A program made the position numbers and the translations under genes. Source: Deltaproteobacteria bacterium (GTDB lineage Bacteria > Myxococcota_C > UBA6777). From it: 64,000 nt of DNA. Numbering within the stretch: position 1 is the first letter of the stretch; each line of letters starts with the position of its first letter. Below, one piece after another: positions 9,763-18,444 of this stretch. The stretch lies in contig PCBK01000164.1 of the NCBI GenBank assembly GCA_002731275.1, positions 1 through 64,000 of the forward strand, in the 5' to 3' direction. Below the pieces are notes generated by a model, which saw nothing but the letters and a program-made list of their open reading frames with translations, made no database searches and was not told the origin of the DNA.

Positions 9763-11556
9763 ATGAGCATGTGGCAAAAGGTTCGGCAGTGGTTGGCACG
9801 TCCTTCTTCGGTGTTGTGGATGATGGGGTTGGCGATATTGCTGACTGCGCCATCCTTTACAGCAGATTTGGTGGTCGACGACCATATCCAGCGTTTGCGG
9901 GTGTTGGGGATCGACAACCACTATGGGATGCAGCGAGGTGAGTTGGATCTGTTCAGCTTTATCACGCCCTCCAATCGGGAGCGGGCTTTTGCACATGGGA
10001 CGTATCCTTGGTGGTCTGCGCCCAAGTTGCAGTTGGCGTTTTGGCGTCCACTGTCTTCGGCCACACATGTCCTCGATTACCGTCTTTGGCCCAATACGCC
10101 TTTTTTGATGCACCTGCATTCGTCGTTATGGTTAGCGCTGTTGGTCTTTTTGGCGTTTTTGTTGTACAGGCGCTTTCTGTCGCCGCTGTGGGTCGCGGGG
10201 TTGGCCACACTCTTTTACGCGATCGATGAGGCGCACGGACTCCCCGTCACATTTCTTGCCAACAGGAACGCCTTGATCGCGACGTGTTTTGCGATCCTCG
10301 TGTTGTTGTTCTTCGATCGTTGGCGGCGTGATGGTTGGGAGGTCGGAAAGTGGTTCGCGCCTGTCGTCTTTGCTGTCGGTTTGCTCGCTGGTGAGTACAC
10401 GATCTTCGTCACGGCATATTTGTTCGCTTACGTCATCTTCCTCGAACGAGGCTCACTGATGAAGCGCTTGTGGCTCCTCGTCCCCTACGGTGTGGTTGTT
10501 GTGCTCTGGCGTTTACTCTACAAGTCTCTTCAGTTTGGCGCGTTTGATTCGGAGGCCTATATCGACCCACTCACCTTCCCCTTGCACTTTTTGGGCTCCG
10601 TCCTCGAACGTCTGCCGATCTTGTTGTTGGCGCAGTGGAGCTTTATCAGCTCCGACTTTTGGATGACGAGCCCACAAGCCTGGAACAACATTCACGCGGT
10701 CGTCGCGGTGTTCTTGTTGGGGATCGTGCTGTACTTTATCGTTCCAGTGCTTCGGCGTGATGCGACGGCGCGTTTTTGGGGGCTGGGGATGCTCATCGCG
10801 GGGCTGCCTATCTGTGCGACGTTCCCACATGATCGACTTCTCTTTGGTGTGGGACTTGGTGCGATGGGGCTCATCGCGCAAGTCATCGGCTATCGTTGGT
10901 CTCACTTGGACACAGAAGACGCGGAAAACACCGCCACACCACGCCACCCTCTTGGATTGCGGATCGTGTGTATGTGTTTGTTGATCTTCCACGGTGTGCT
11001 CGCGCCAATGTTCCTGCCACTGAAAGCCATCGCGCCGAGATTCTTGGGGGTATACGAGAAGCGTGCTTATGACAGTATCCCCAAATCCCCAGACCTTCCA
11101 AGTAAACAGGTCGTCCTCGTACAGACCCCACTGTTTTTGACCTACTCCCTCTCCTCTTACTTTCCAGAGAAGGGAACACCGCTGCCCAAATACATGAATC
11201 ATCTCGCGATCACCGCAGAGCCGATGAAGGTCACACGACTCGATCCTTATACTCTCGCGGTCTACACGAAGGAAGGACTCGTCGATCGTTCATCGAGCTA
11301 CTTGCTCCGTGCACAGCGCATCAAGTACAAGGTCGGTACGATCATCAAACGACCGGGCATTATGGTAACGTACAAGCAACTCTCCAAGACAAATGGGCGT
11401 CCGTCACTCGTTCACTTTCGTTTCAACAAACGCCTCGAAGATCCTTCGATGATCTGGCTGATTTGGAAAGATGATAAGTTGATCCCCTTTACTCCTCCCA
11501 AACTTGGCGAGACCAAACTGCTCCCCAAACTCTCTCTGTCCAAGACATTCCTGTGA
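9763..11556 (+). CDS. Multi-pass membrane protein, GT-C glycosyltransferase-like
   Basis: The frame is open well upstream, but ATG 9763 is preceded by AAAGG and followed by a first membrane helix, so I take it as the start. About 597 aa with roughly ten hydrophobic helices up to about residue 430, then a soluble C-terminal region. An acidic pair (VVDD) lies just after the first helix, where GT-C enzymes carry their metal/sugar-donor acidic residues. Inference: an undecaprenyl- or dolichyl-phosphate-sugar-dependent glycosyltransferase. No close family is recognised. Convergent with the YqeY gene. Confidence 0.65.
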   Translation: MSMWQKVRQWLARPSSVLWMMGLAILLTAPSFTADLVVDDHIQRLRVLGIDNHYGMQRGELDLFSFITPSNRERAFAHGTYPWWSAPKLQLAFWRPLSSATHVLDYRLWPNTPFLMHLHSSLWLALLVFLAFLLYRRFLSPLWVAGLATLFYAIDEAHGLPVTFLANRNALIATCFAILVLLFFDRWRRDGWEVGKWFAPVVFAVGLLAGEYTIFVTAYLFAYVIFLERGSLMKRLWLLVPYGVVVVLWRLLYKSLQFGAFDSEAYIDPLTFPLHFLGSVLERLPILLLAQWSFISSDFWMTSPQAWNNIHAVVAVFLLGIVLYFIVPVLRRDATARFWGLGMLIAGLPICATFPHDRLLFGVGLGAMGLIAQVIGYRWSHLDTEDAENTATPRHPLGLRIVCMCLLIFHGVLAPMFLPLKAIAPRFLGVYEKRAYDSIPKSPDLPSKQVVLVQTPLFLTYSLSSYFPEKGTPLPKYMNHLAITAEPMKVTRLDPYTLAVYTKEGLVDRSSSYLLRAQRIKYKVGTIIKRPGIMVTYKQLSKTNGRPSLVHFRFNKRLEDPSMIWLIWKDDKLIPFTPPKLGETKLLPKLSLSKTFL

Positions 11557-11673
11557 TGTGTTGTCTGTGGTGATTGAAAGTGAAGGGGTGTTTTGTTTGG
11601 AAGGTGCTTTACGGGAGTGAGGTTGGGGGTTGTGTTCGAATCGAAGGGGATGTGGAAGTTGAGCGGGGAGGTT

Positions 11674-12120
11674 TCAGGAGAGCTCTGCGTCGATCAGAGG
11701 ACGGACTTCCTTTCCGGGGAAGCGGCCTTTGAGTTTGGGCATGATCGCTTTCATGACCTTACCAAAGTCTTTTTTCTCTGTCGCGCCGACTTCTGCGATG
11801 ACCTCACGGATCATCTCGGAGACTTTCTCGGGGGTCAACTGCTCAGGCAGGTATCCCTCGATGATTGCGAGTTCTGCAAGCTCTTTCTCTGCAAGCTCTG
11901 GGCGATCGGCGCTTTTGTATGAATCGGCTGATTCACGGCGTTGTTTGGCCTGTCGGGCGACGATGCTCAGCTCATCTGCTTCAGAGAGGCCTTTGCCTTT
12001 TTTCTCGATCTCAGCGTTCTTCAACGCGGTCATGAGCAAACGAATCGTCCCGAGGCGCACTTTGTCTTTGGCGCGCATCGCTGTTTTCAGATCTTCTTTC
12101 AATTGTGCTTGCAATGACAT
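11674..12120 (-). CDS. YqeY / GatB-like domain protein
   Basis: ATG at 12120 with GGAGATATGAG upstream. 148 aa, the normal YqeY length. The N-terminal half has the family helix pattern (LKEDLKTAMRAKDKVRLGT, then IRLLMTALKNAEIEK). The C-terminal half has AIIEGYLPEQLTPEK and DFGKVMKAIMPKLKGR, diagnostic for the GatB/YqeY tail domain. The family shares the tRNA-binding tail of the GatB amidotransferase subunit and its cellular role is not settled. It stands alone here. The 285 bp upstream (12121-12405) hold nothing recognisable. Confidence 0.93.
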   Translation of the reverse strand: MSLQAQLKEDLKTAMRAKDKVRLGTIRLLMTALKNAEIEKKGKGLSEADELSIVARQAKQRRESADSYKSADRPELAEKELAELAIIEGYLPEQLTPEKVSEMIREVIAEVGATEKKDFGKVMKAIMPKLKGRFPGKEVRPLIDAELS

Positions 12121-12405
12121 CTCATATCTCCATGCTTGCAAAACTCCTGCCCGAAAGTGGGCCAAGACATTCGATTTTCCAGTGTACAAAGAGCAATGAC
12201 GGCTCTCTGCACAGCACGTTATATGTCGTTTTGGACACCTTGTCCACTTGTACCTTTGGGAGGTTGTTTTCCTCCAAAGGTGAACTGTTGCATACAACGC
12301 ATGGTGTTGTGATGAAGTTCGCTGGTTTTTTTGGGATGTAGACGAGGAGGGTTGTTGGAGGAGCACGAAATGTATGTGAGGGGCAGGCGAGGAGTGAGCG
12401 GATTC

Positions 12406-13134
12406 TTATTGTGGGGTCGAGGGCTGCACGCGGGTCATCACGACGTTTCCGTACATTTCTGTTTTAAAGAGTCTTCCTTCTTTGTACAGGCGGAAGACGT
12501 TCCCGCGCAGTTCGACCTGATTGGTTTTTTTGTTTTTTACGAAGTACCCAGAGAAACGGACGCCAAATTCCCAGTCCAACTCGACCATCGCTTGTTTTTG
12601 GAAACGATCCATAGAGGAGATCTTACCGGTGCTATCGGGACGGACATAGAGTTGAAGGTTCTCCCACGTCGCTGACACATCATATTCGAGCTTCGTTCCG
12701 TAAGGTCCGCATGCATGTGCACTGCGGAACAACGAAAAGCGTTGCCAGAAACTCTTTTTGGGTCGCTTAGGAGCGACGAAGCCCAGCTTTTTGAGTTTGG
12801 AGAAGGTGACGCTGATGTTGTTCTTGTGCCCATTCAGTTTTGCGGTGTAGGTTCCCGACCATTGCCCAATGATCGCGATTCCAGGTGTCAAGGTGTTCTT
12901 GCGTGGGACATGCAACGTCTGACCAAGTTTCTGACTGGATTTTGACGTCAAGGTTCCGTGTTTCGGAGCAAGAGACGTCTTGAGCCCTGTGGCCTTTGTC
13001 TTCCCTGAGAGATTGACGAAGTTGCCATCTGTCGTCAATTCCGAAGGTTCACCTGACCAATCTCCGCCAGCCATGCAGCCAACAAAGGACATTGAACTTA
13101 CCAACAACACTGTGACCAAAGTATATCTTTTCAT
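12406..13134 (-). CDS. Hypothetical lipoprotein
   Basis: ATG at 13134 after GGAGATTGG. 242 aa. The signal peptide ends in a lipobox (SFVGCM). The mature protein contains IAIIGQWSGTYTAKLNGHKNN, a lipocalin/META-like beta-sheet text, followed by a Lys-rich segment and a second beta-rich half. No family can be assigned. It is transcribed divergently from the LysR gene, with 163 bp between start codons, which is a common arrangement for a LysR target. Confidence 0.75.
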   Translation of the reverse strand: MKRYTLVTVLLVSSMSFVGCMAGGDWSGEPSELTTDGNFVNLSGKTKATGLKTSLAPKHGTLTSKSSQKLGQTLHVPRKNTLTPGIAIIGQWSGTYTAKLNGHKNNISVTFSKLKKLGFVAPKRPKKSFWQRFSLFRSAHACGPYGTKLEYDVSATWENLQLYVRPDSTGKISSMDRFQKQAMVELDWEFGVRFSGYFVKNKKTNQVELRGNVFRLYKEGRLFKTEMYGNVVMTRVQPSTPQ

Positions 13135-13297
13135 CTTCCAATCTCCCTGTGTTTCAAGAAGGTTATGACCAAACTAGATGTGATGTGTTTGTCTTATGGA
13201 GTGTATGTTACAGAGAATTATGGTAATGTAAATCTTTATATCGTTTATATGATTGTATGGTAATGCTTTATGATCTGTGTATGGAGCGGGAGGAGAG
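13135..13297. promoter_or_regulatory. Divergent promoter region with a 9-bp direct repeat
   Basis: This AT-rich gap separates a minus-strand lipoprotein gene from the LysR gene. ATGGTAATG occurs at 13220-13228 and again at 13257-13265, 37 bp apart, with TATA-like text between. These are candidate regulator sites. No firm -35/-10 pair can be called. Confidence 0.35.
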
Positions 13298-14197
13298 ATG
13301 ATCAACAACCGTCATTTGTTGCCATCGATGGACAATTTGTTGTGTTTTTTGGCGGCGGCAGAGCAATTAAACTTTCGCAAAGCGGCGAAGCAGATGGCGT
13401 TGACGCCGGCGGCGTTTGGTCAACGGATCAAGCAGTTGGAGCGTCAGTTTGGTTGCGCGTTGTTTGCGCGGACATCGCGTTCAGTAGAGCTTACGCCGGA
13501 GGGACAGCGTTTGTTGCCTGTGGCGCGGGAGACGATCTTACAAGGGCTCCAATGTGCCGACGCGATCCACACGGATTCGTTACAACCTGTGAGGCTTTGC
13601 TTGGGGACGCGATTTGAGTTGGGGATCTCATGGGTCACGCCGTCTATTGTGGAGCTTGAGAAGCACCATCCTCACTTGCGTATCGATCTGTACTTTGGTT
13701 CGGGGCCGGATATCTTGCAGCGTATGGAGCAGCGCGCGTTGGACTGCGTGATTTCGAGCACACCCAAGCTACATGCCTCTTGGGCGGCGGAGTTTTTGCA
13801 CGAAGAGACCTACGTCTTTGTCGCAGCGCCTTCGTTACTCGAAGAGACCCCTTTTTACACACACGAAGACGCAGCCCGGCACACATTACTCGACGTTGAT
13901 GAACATCTGCCATTGACACGTTACTTGACGTCAGCGGTGGGGCATATGGAGTTTTCGGAGATTCGATATTGTGGTGCAGGTGCGGTGATCCACATTTTGG
14001 CGCGTCAGGGGCTGGGGGTTGCGGTCTTGCCACAGTACATGGTGCAAGATGATCTTCAAGCGGGGACGCTGTGCCCTATCTTTCCGGATGAGACACTCCT
14101 CTCGGACTCCTTTCGGCTGATCTTTGATCGCAACACGTTGTTTCAGAGTGCTTTGATCGAAGTCGCTGATTTTCTGCGTGGTTGTCCCCTACGTTGA
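13298..14197 (+). CDS. LysR-family transcriptional regulator
   Basis: ATG 13298 follows GGAGGAG. An upstream GTG at 13277 is in frame but less likely. 299 aa, typical for LysR. The N-terminal winged helix-turn-helix has the expected text (FLAAAEQLNFRKAAKQM, QRIKQLERQFGCALFART, LTPEGQRLLP). Residues 90-295 form the periplasmic-binding-protein-like effector domain. In the HTH the usual Ser in 'QPAVSxQI' is changed to AAFGQRI, so DNA specificity may differ. The likely target is the divergent lipoprotein gene, itself, or both. The ligand is unknown. Confidence 0.92.
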   Translation: MINNRHLLPSMDNLLCFLAAAEQLNFRKAAKQMALTPAAFGQRIKQLERQFGCALFARTSRSVELTPEGQRLLPVARETILQGLQCADAIHTDSLQPVRLCLGTRFELGISWVTPSIVELEKHHPHLRIDLYFGSGPDILQRMEQRALDCVISSTPKLHASWAAEFLHEETYVFVAAPSLLEETPFYTHEDAARHTLLDVDEHLPLTRYLTSAVGHMEFSEIRYCGAGAVIHILARQGLGVAVLPQYMVQDDLQAGTLCPIFPDETLLSDSFRLIFDRNTLFQSALIEVADFLRGCPLR

Positions 14198-14388
14198 GAT
14201 TGGATGGGGGAGCTTGCGTCGATATGAACAGCCCTTCAGCAGCACATTCGGGTGTGATTGTCAATTTTTTGACATATCTCTTGAAATAGATGCATGATGG
14301 AAGCCGTTCAACCGCCCGTTTTGTATACCTGAACATTTGGAGCTGGTGTGCAGGGCACAAAAGATGCTTCACAGCAAAGGAGTCATTC

Positions 14389-15255
14389 ATGGCTATGATG
14401 AACGCCATTGGCAACTTACGAAAGATGATGCTCAAGGGACCGCAACTCCCCGAGGGCGATCGAAATGCTCGTGTCATCGCTGTCGCAGCCCAAAAGGGTG
14501 GCGTCGGTAAGACCACGACAACAGTACACCTCGCTGCAGGTTTGGCGCTGTATCACAAACGCAAAGTTCTGTTGATCGACATGGACGCGCAAGGCCATGT
14601 CAGTATGAGCCTGTCCAAAGTCCTCGGTGAGCAAGCGCAGGACAAGGAGTCCTTTGGGGGCTTACTGCTCGAAAAGGGACGTGATCTCTACGAGATCGCC
14701 CAAGAGACTGAGATTGAAGGACTCTCCATTATCCCAAGTGACCGGGCACTAAACGAAACGGAGTCGATGATGTCTGCGCGCATCGGCAAAGAGCTGTTGT
14801 TGCGTCAGTCACTCAAGGTCGCGCGCACCCACTACGATGTGATCTTGATCGATTGCCCCCCTAACCTCGGCAATCTCACAGTCAACGCGTTGACTGCTGC
14901 CGATGAAGTCCTGATCCCCTGTGACATGAGCGTGTTGAGCCTCGACGGTGTGGCTGCCATCCTCGACACACTTGAGACCCTTCGAGAGACCTTGAATCCC
15001 AATATTCGCCCTCTTGGTCTGTTGCGTACACGAGTTGATCGACGCAACATCACGATGAATCGCACCATTGAGGAGACATTGGAGAAGTGGTACAGCAGCT
15101 GGGTGCTCAATACAGTCATCGGTGTGTCGACAGCGGTCAACAAGGCACAGCTCGATGGCCAGACTGTGTTCTCGTACAACAAGCGCGATCGTGCAGCCAC
15201 TTTCTACAAAGAGCTCTCTGACGAGATCGACTCGATCATTTTTAATGACGTGTAG
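14389..15255 (+). CDS. ParA/MinD-family ATPase, no ParB partner nearby
   Basis: ATG 14389 follows AAAGGAG with six bases between. 288 aa. The deviant Walker A is KGGVGKTTTT near residue 31. The A' motif is LLIDMDAQGH and Walker B is DVILIDCPPNLG, all canonical for ParA/Soj. The 20-30 residue N-terminal extension is short. Family role: ATP-dependent dimerisation on DNA or membrane to position chromosomes, plasmids or protein arrays. No ParB, parS cluster or cargo gene is adjacent, so it is an orphan ParA. The upstream gap carries GTCAA-TTTT-TTGAC (about 14259-14272), overlapping a TTGACA element. Confidence 0.92.
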   Translation: MAMMNAIGNLRKMMLKGPQLPEGDRNARVIAVAAQKGGVGKTTTTVHLAAGLALYHKRKVLLIDMDAQGHVSMSLSKVLGEQAQDKESFGGLLLEKGRDLYEIAQETEIEGLSIIPSDRALNETESMMSARIGKELLLRQSLKVARTHYDVILIDCPPNLGNLTVNALTAADEVLIPCDMSVLSLDGVAAILDTLETLRETLNPNIRPLGLLRTRVDRRNITMNRTIEETLEKWYSSWVLNTVIGVSTAVNKAQLDGQTVFSYNKRDRAATFYKELSDEIDSIIFNDV

Positions 15256-15322
15256 GGTGTTGGTTTTTGGGGAAGTGTCGAAGATTGTGAGGGAGACAGA
15301 GGGGCTCTTTTCTTTGTCGATG

Positions 15323-16048
15323 TTATCGACGTCTCATGAAGCGGTGGATCATTTTGCGTTTGAGCAGCTTACGCTTAAGTAGTTTGCGTTTGAGTAGCTT
15401 GCGCTTGAGCAACTTGCGCTTGAGCAGCTTGCGCTTGAGCAGCTTCGCTTTCAAGATCTTGCTCTTGAGCATTTTGCGTTTGAGCATCTTGGTCTTGAGC
15501 GCTTTTTTGCGCGCAGTGAGCGCCTTTTTGCGTACCGTGAGGGCTCTCCGGCGTTTGGCTTGGCGGGTCTTCGCGGCGAGTTTTTTGCGGGCTTGCGGAG
15601 ACATGGAGCGCCACTTTTTGAGTGCACGGCGCATGCGTTTGCGGGCTTGTGGGGACATCTTTTGCCAACGTTTGTAGTTGGCGAGCAAGCGACGTCTCTT
15701 GGTCACAGGCATTTGACGGAATCGTCGATAGTTTCGCAGTAGACGCTGGCGTTGTGTCGTGGACATTTTGCGAAACGCCTCGAAATTTTTGCGGATCTTG
15801 CGCTTCTCTCTTTTGTTGTAGCGCAAGAAGTGCTTGAGGCGACGCCGCAGCTGCTCCTGCTTTTTGGCCGAGAGTTTCTTAAATTGTTCGTATCGACGAC
15901 GTAGTTGTTCACGCTGCTGTGGGGTCATGGAGCGCCACTTTTGGAGCGCGTCTTTGTTGCTTTGGTCGTCTTGTGCAGCGGACGCGAGGCCGGTAAATGA
16001 GCACAATACGAGCAGACACCACGGCAACACACGCAAAAACAAACTCAT
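15323..16048 (-). CDS. DUF3106-like Arg/Lys-rich exported protein with (LLKRK) tail repeats
   Basis: ATG 16048 overlaps the upstream stop by four bases (ATGA). 241 aa with a signal peptide ending ASA. The central region repeats a unit like 'KWRSMTPQQREQLRRRYEQF' with shifting helices, resembling DUF3106. The last 50 residues are near-perfect KLLKR-type pentamers, encoded by a strongly repetitive stretch from about 15330 to 15480. The protein is extremely basic. It is the third gene of the ECF sigma operon. In other proteobacteria DUF3106 proteins often follow an ECF sigma and an anti-sigma gene, so this context agrees. Role unknown. Confidence 0.8.
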   Translation of the reverse strand: MSLFLRVLPWCLLVLCSFTGLASAAQDDQSNKDALQKWRSMTPQQREQLRRRYEQFKKLSAKKQEQLRRRLKHFLRYNKREKRKIRKNFEAFRKMSTTQRQRLLRNYRRFRQMPVTKRRRLLANYKRWQKMSPQARKRMRRALKKWRSMSPQARKKLAAKTRQAKRRRALTVRKKALTARKKALKTKMLKRKMLKSKILKAKLLKRKLLKRKLLKRKLLKRKLLKRKLLKRKMIHRFMRRR

Positions 16049-16521
16049 GAGTCTTTCCCTTTGGAGAGCTGTTGAATCGCGTCAAAGTTCTCAAAAAGCT
16101 CCATCTTATCAAGTACGGGCATATGTTGGTAGAGTTCTTTGTCTTCTCGTGGGAGTTGAGAGAGCTGAAGAGGTTGCGTCGGGAGCTTAGCTGCCTTGGG
16201 TCTCTGGACGTTGTCGGAGGTCCTGTGCGCAGCTGCGAGTGTCCCAGGTGTTTGTGTGGTGGGAGTGGGTTGGATGGCGCTCCATAGCACACAGAATGCG
16301 GCTGCAAAACCTGCAGTCCAGACGATGGATTGTTCGGCCCAAAGTGACATGCACAGTTGACGTAGCCAGTGATGTTGTTGCTGTCGATGACGTTCTTCGT
16401 CGCCGAGCTCTTCCTCGAATCGCGACCAAAATCGAGCCTCCATACCATCGGAGATGGGAGGTTCGGGGAGCTGCGTGAGCGCTTCCCATAAGTCATCGGG
16501 TTGATGAGTCTGTTTCTTCAT
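16045..16521 (-). CDS. Probable anti-sigma factor, single-pass membrane protein
   Basis: ATG 16521 is chosen with GAGGAG 13 bases upstream. An in-frame GTG at 16551 is an alternative. 158 aa. A soluble N-terminal region of about 65 residues is followed by one membrane helix (WTAGFAAAFCVLWSAI) and a periplasmic tail rich in Pro, Thr and Gln. The start lies inside the 3' end of the sigma gene, and the stop overlaps the next gene by four bases, so the three genes are translationally coupled. No HxxxCxxC zinc motif is seen, so it is not a ZAS-type anti-sigma. The assignment rests on context and topology. Confidence 0.7.
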   Translation of the reverse strand: MKKQTHQPDDLWEALTQLPEPPISDGMEARFWSRFEEELGDEERHRQQQHHWLRQLCMSLWAEQSIVWTAGFAAAFCVLWSAIQPTPTTQTPGTLAAAHRTSDNVQRPKAAKLPTQPLQLSQLPREDKELYQHMPVLDKMELFENFDAIQQLSKGKDS

Positions 16522-17095
16522 GTTTCTTTTCCCACTCCTCAAGTCTATCACGAAGGGTGTGACGTGCGCGATGCAGCAAGGACTTCACAGCTCCTACTGA
16601 GACATCGAGAACATCGGCGATCTCCTGGTAGGAGAGGCCTTCAAGACGGTTGAGCAAGAGCGCAACGCGTTGGTTTTCGGGCAACTCGACGAGCAATTCT
16701 TGAAGCTTATGGGCCATGGTTTGTGCCCAAAACAAAGCATCAGCGCCCGCCTGCTCTTTATCGGGGAGGACGATCCCTCCACGTTCATCATCAGACGGAG
16801 CCTGGTCGAGAGAATCAAATTTTTCGCGATAGTCTGCCTTGCGGACCTCATTGAGACAATGATTGGTCGCCACACGATACAAGTAGGTTGTAAAACGACC
16901 ACGAGGTTCGTATTTGTCAGCTGCGCGGTAGATCTTAAAAAAGATCTCCTGTACCATCTCTTCGGCGACGGCTGCGTTTCCAACAAAACGAAACACGAAA
17001 TGGTGGAGAGGACGACTGTACTTTCGAAACAGCGCCTGAAATGCCGCTCGGTCACCTTTTTTGATGGACATCATCAGTCGAGAATCGTCATCCAC
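16493..17095 (-). CDS. ECF-type RNA polymerase sigma factor
   Basis: The first in-frame start is GTG 17095 (ATG 17074 is an alternative). 200 aa. Region 2 is clear (AFQALFRKYSRPLHHFVFRF, AEEMVQEIFFKIYRAADKY, FTTYLYRVATNHCLNEVRK). Region 4 is clear (LPENQRVALLLNRLEGLSYQEIADVL, then GAVKSLLHRARHTLR). There is no region 1 or 3, as expected for the ECF group. It leads an operon with a membrane anti-sigma-like gene and a DUF3106-like gene, suggesting an envelope-stress or metal response. Confidence 0.95.
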   Translation of the reverse strand: MDDDSRLMMSIKKGDRAAFQALFRKYSRPLHHFVFRFVGNAAVAEEMVQEIFFKIYRAADKYEPRGRFTTYLYRVATNHCLNEVRKADYREKFDSLDQAPSDDERGGIVLPDKEQAGADALFWAQTMAHKLQELLVELPENQRVALLLNRLEGLSYQEIADVLDVSVGAVKSLLHRARHTLRDRLEEWEKKHEETDSSTR

Positions 17096-17223
17096 TCCCT
17101 TGCCTTTTTGTCCTCATGCGACAGGTTATCGATAAGTGTAAACACACCCTCACTCAAAAAGATGCGCACAAATCTCCATTTGTCTCATATGGGGTGCAAA
17201 TAGAGTCGAACAGGCTGGAGGTC

Positions 17224-17970
17224 CTAGAAGCAGGAATCGCCGTTTTTGAGGGGGAAATCGAGGGGGAGATCGTTGGCTGTTTGGCCAGCCACAAAGGCCA
17301 CATTTTCTTTACAAGCGATCCACTTGGGCTTGGTCTCTTCGCTGGGGCGTTGTCCATCTGTATCGCAGAAACCAAAGACCGCGACGACCCGCTCTCCTGC
17401 GGGGACGAGTGGTACCTGCACACCAAATTTGAGTGGCAATGAATCACCTGCTCGATCGACTGGGTACACGGTGGCTGAGGTGTAGTCACGAGGTGGATAG
17501 TAGCGTCCCCATGTATCGCTCATCAACTGCTTGGGATCGGACTCCGCGATTTGTTTGATACGATCACAGGTGATGTCTTTCCCGTCCATGTCCTTTTTAT
17601 CGAAGATGTACAACAACAAGAACTTCACCATCGACTTGGTCGCGGCTGAGACTTCGGGCATTTGTACATCGATCTGTCCACCACCGAGCTGATCTGTGGA
17701 GATGTCTTCACATTTGTTGGCAGCGGTACAAGAGACGAGCTCTGGAGGAAGTTGATCGCCAGTGATATCGCTCTTTGGCGCGAGGTATCCTTCTACACAG
17801 GACTTGGCGAGTTGAGGGCAGCGTTTTTTCCAACAGTCTTGACGACCTGTACACTCACCAGTGTTGTTATTGTTGTTATTGTTGTTGTTCTCGGTCCCTG
17901 TACAACCTGGCGCGACGCTCAAGAGGCCAAACAAGCAAAACCATATGACGCAAATCCATCCTTTTCGCAA
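17224..17970 (-). CDS. Hypothetical lipoprotein with poly-Asn linker
   Basis: The start is TTG 17970 with AAGGGAAGAAGAGA upstream. 248 aa. A signal peptide ends in a lipobox (VAPGCT), followed four residues later by nine consecutive Asn residues. A Cys-rich segment (DCWKKRCPQLAKSC, SCTAANKC) follows, then a domain of about 170 residues with no recognised family. The poly-Asn after the lipid anchor recurs in the Cys-repeat lipoprotein at 33946-35313 and probably acts as a flexible spacer from the membrane. Confidence 0.75.
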   Translation of the reverse strand: MRKGWICVIWFCLFGLLSVAPGCTGTENNNNNNNNNTGECTGRQDCWKKRCPQLAKSCVEGYLAPKSDITGDQLPPELVSCTAANKCEDISTDQLGGGQIDVQMPEVSAATKSMVKFLLLYIFDKKDMDGKDITCDRIKQIAESDPKQLMSDTWGRYYPPRDYTSATVYPVDRAGDSLPLKFGVQVPLVPAGERVVAVFGFCDTDGQRPSEETKPKWIACKENVAFVAGQTANDLPLDFPLKNGDSCF

Positions 17971-18444
17971 TCTCTTCTTCCCTTATGTCGTGGTTACAGA
18001 CTCTCTTCGAGCTGCCGTCCGCAGCTCTTTTCCAAGCCGGAGTATACACCACCCCCCTTCTAAGTCAACGGTTTGCCGATCTCCACAGCCATTCACACGA
18101 TAATGGGACGAGCGACTCCCCTCACCCCATCTTTTTGCAGTTTTTTTCTCTTAGCCCCATCGTCCTTCTAAGGTTCATATAAGCGTAACAATGAGGCTTT
18201 TGGACATTTGTATTTGTACCTTTCCCACATGTCTCACGAAGAAAGTGTTGGAAAGAGCTTACATCGCAAGGCTTTTCTTACTATACTACAATGTTATTGG
18301 GTTGTACTTTGAGAAGAACGCAACGCAATACGTCAACTCCGCATCCCATCAAGGAGCTGTTGACATCATGAGATGCCAACAAAGACCCACTCAGGCAGGA
18401 AGCCTTTCCAGACGACGATATATGCCCAGGGAGGTTTCCTATTG
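17971..18444. other. Intergenic region between divergent genes
   Basis: 474 bp between a minus-strand lipoprotein gene and the plus-strand LRR gene. It is AT-richer than its surroundings from 18100 to 18310. Short open frames have no ribosome site or family resemblance. It presumably holds both promoters, but no clear -35/-10 pair was called. Confidence 0.4.

Noticed and set aside
11630-11660. tRNA T-arm-like text (GTGTTCGAATCG)
   Set aside because: No acceptor or anticodon stem can be built around it.
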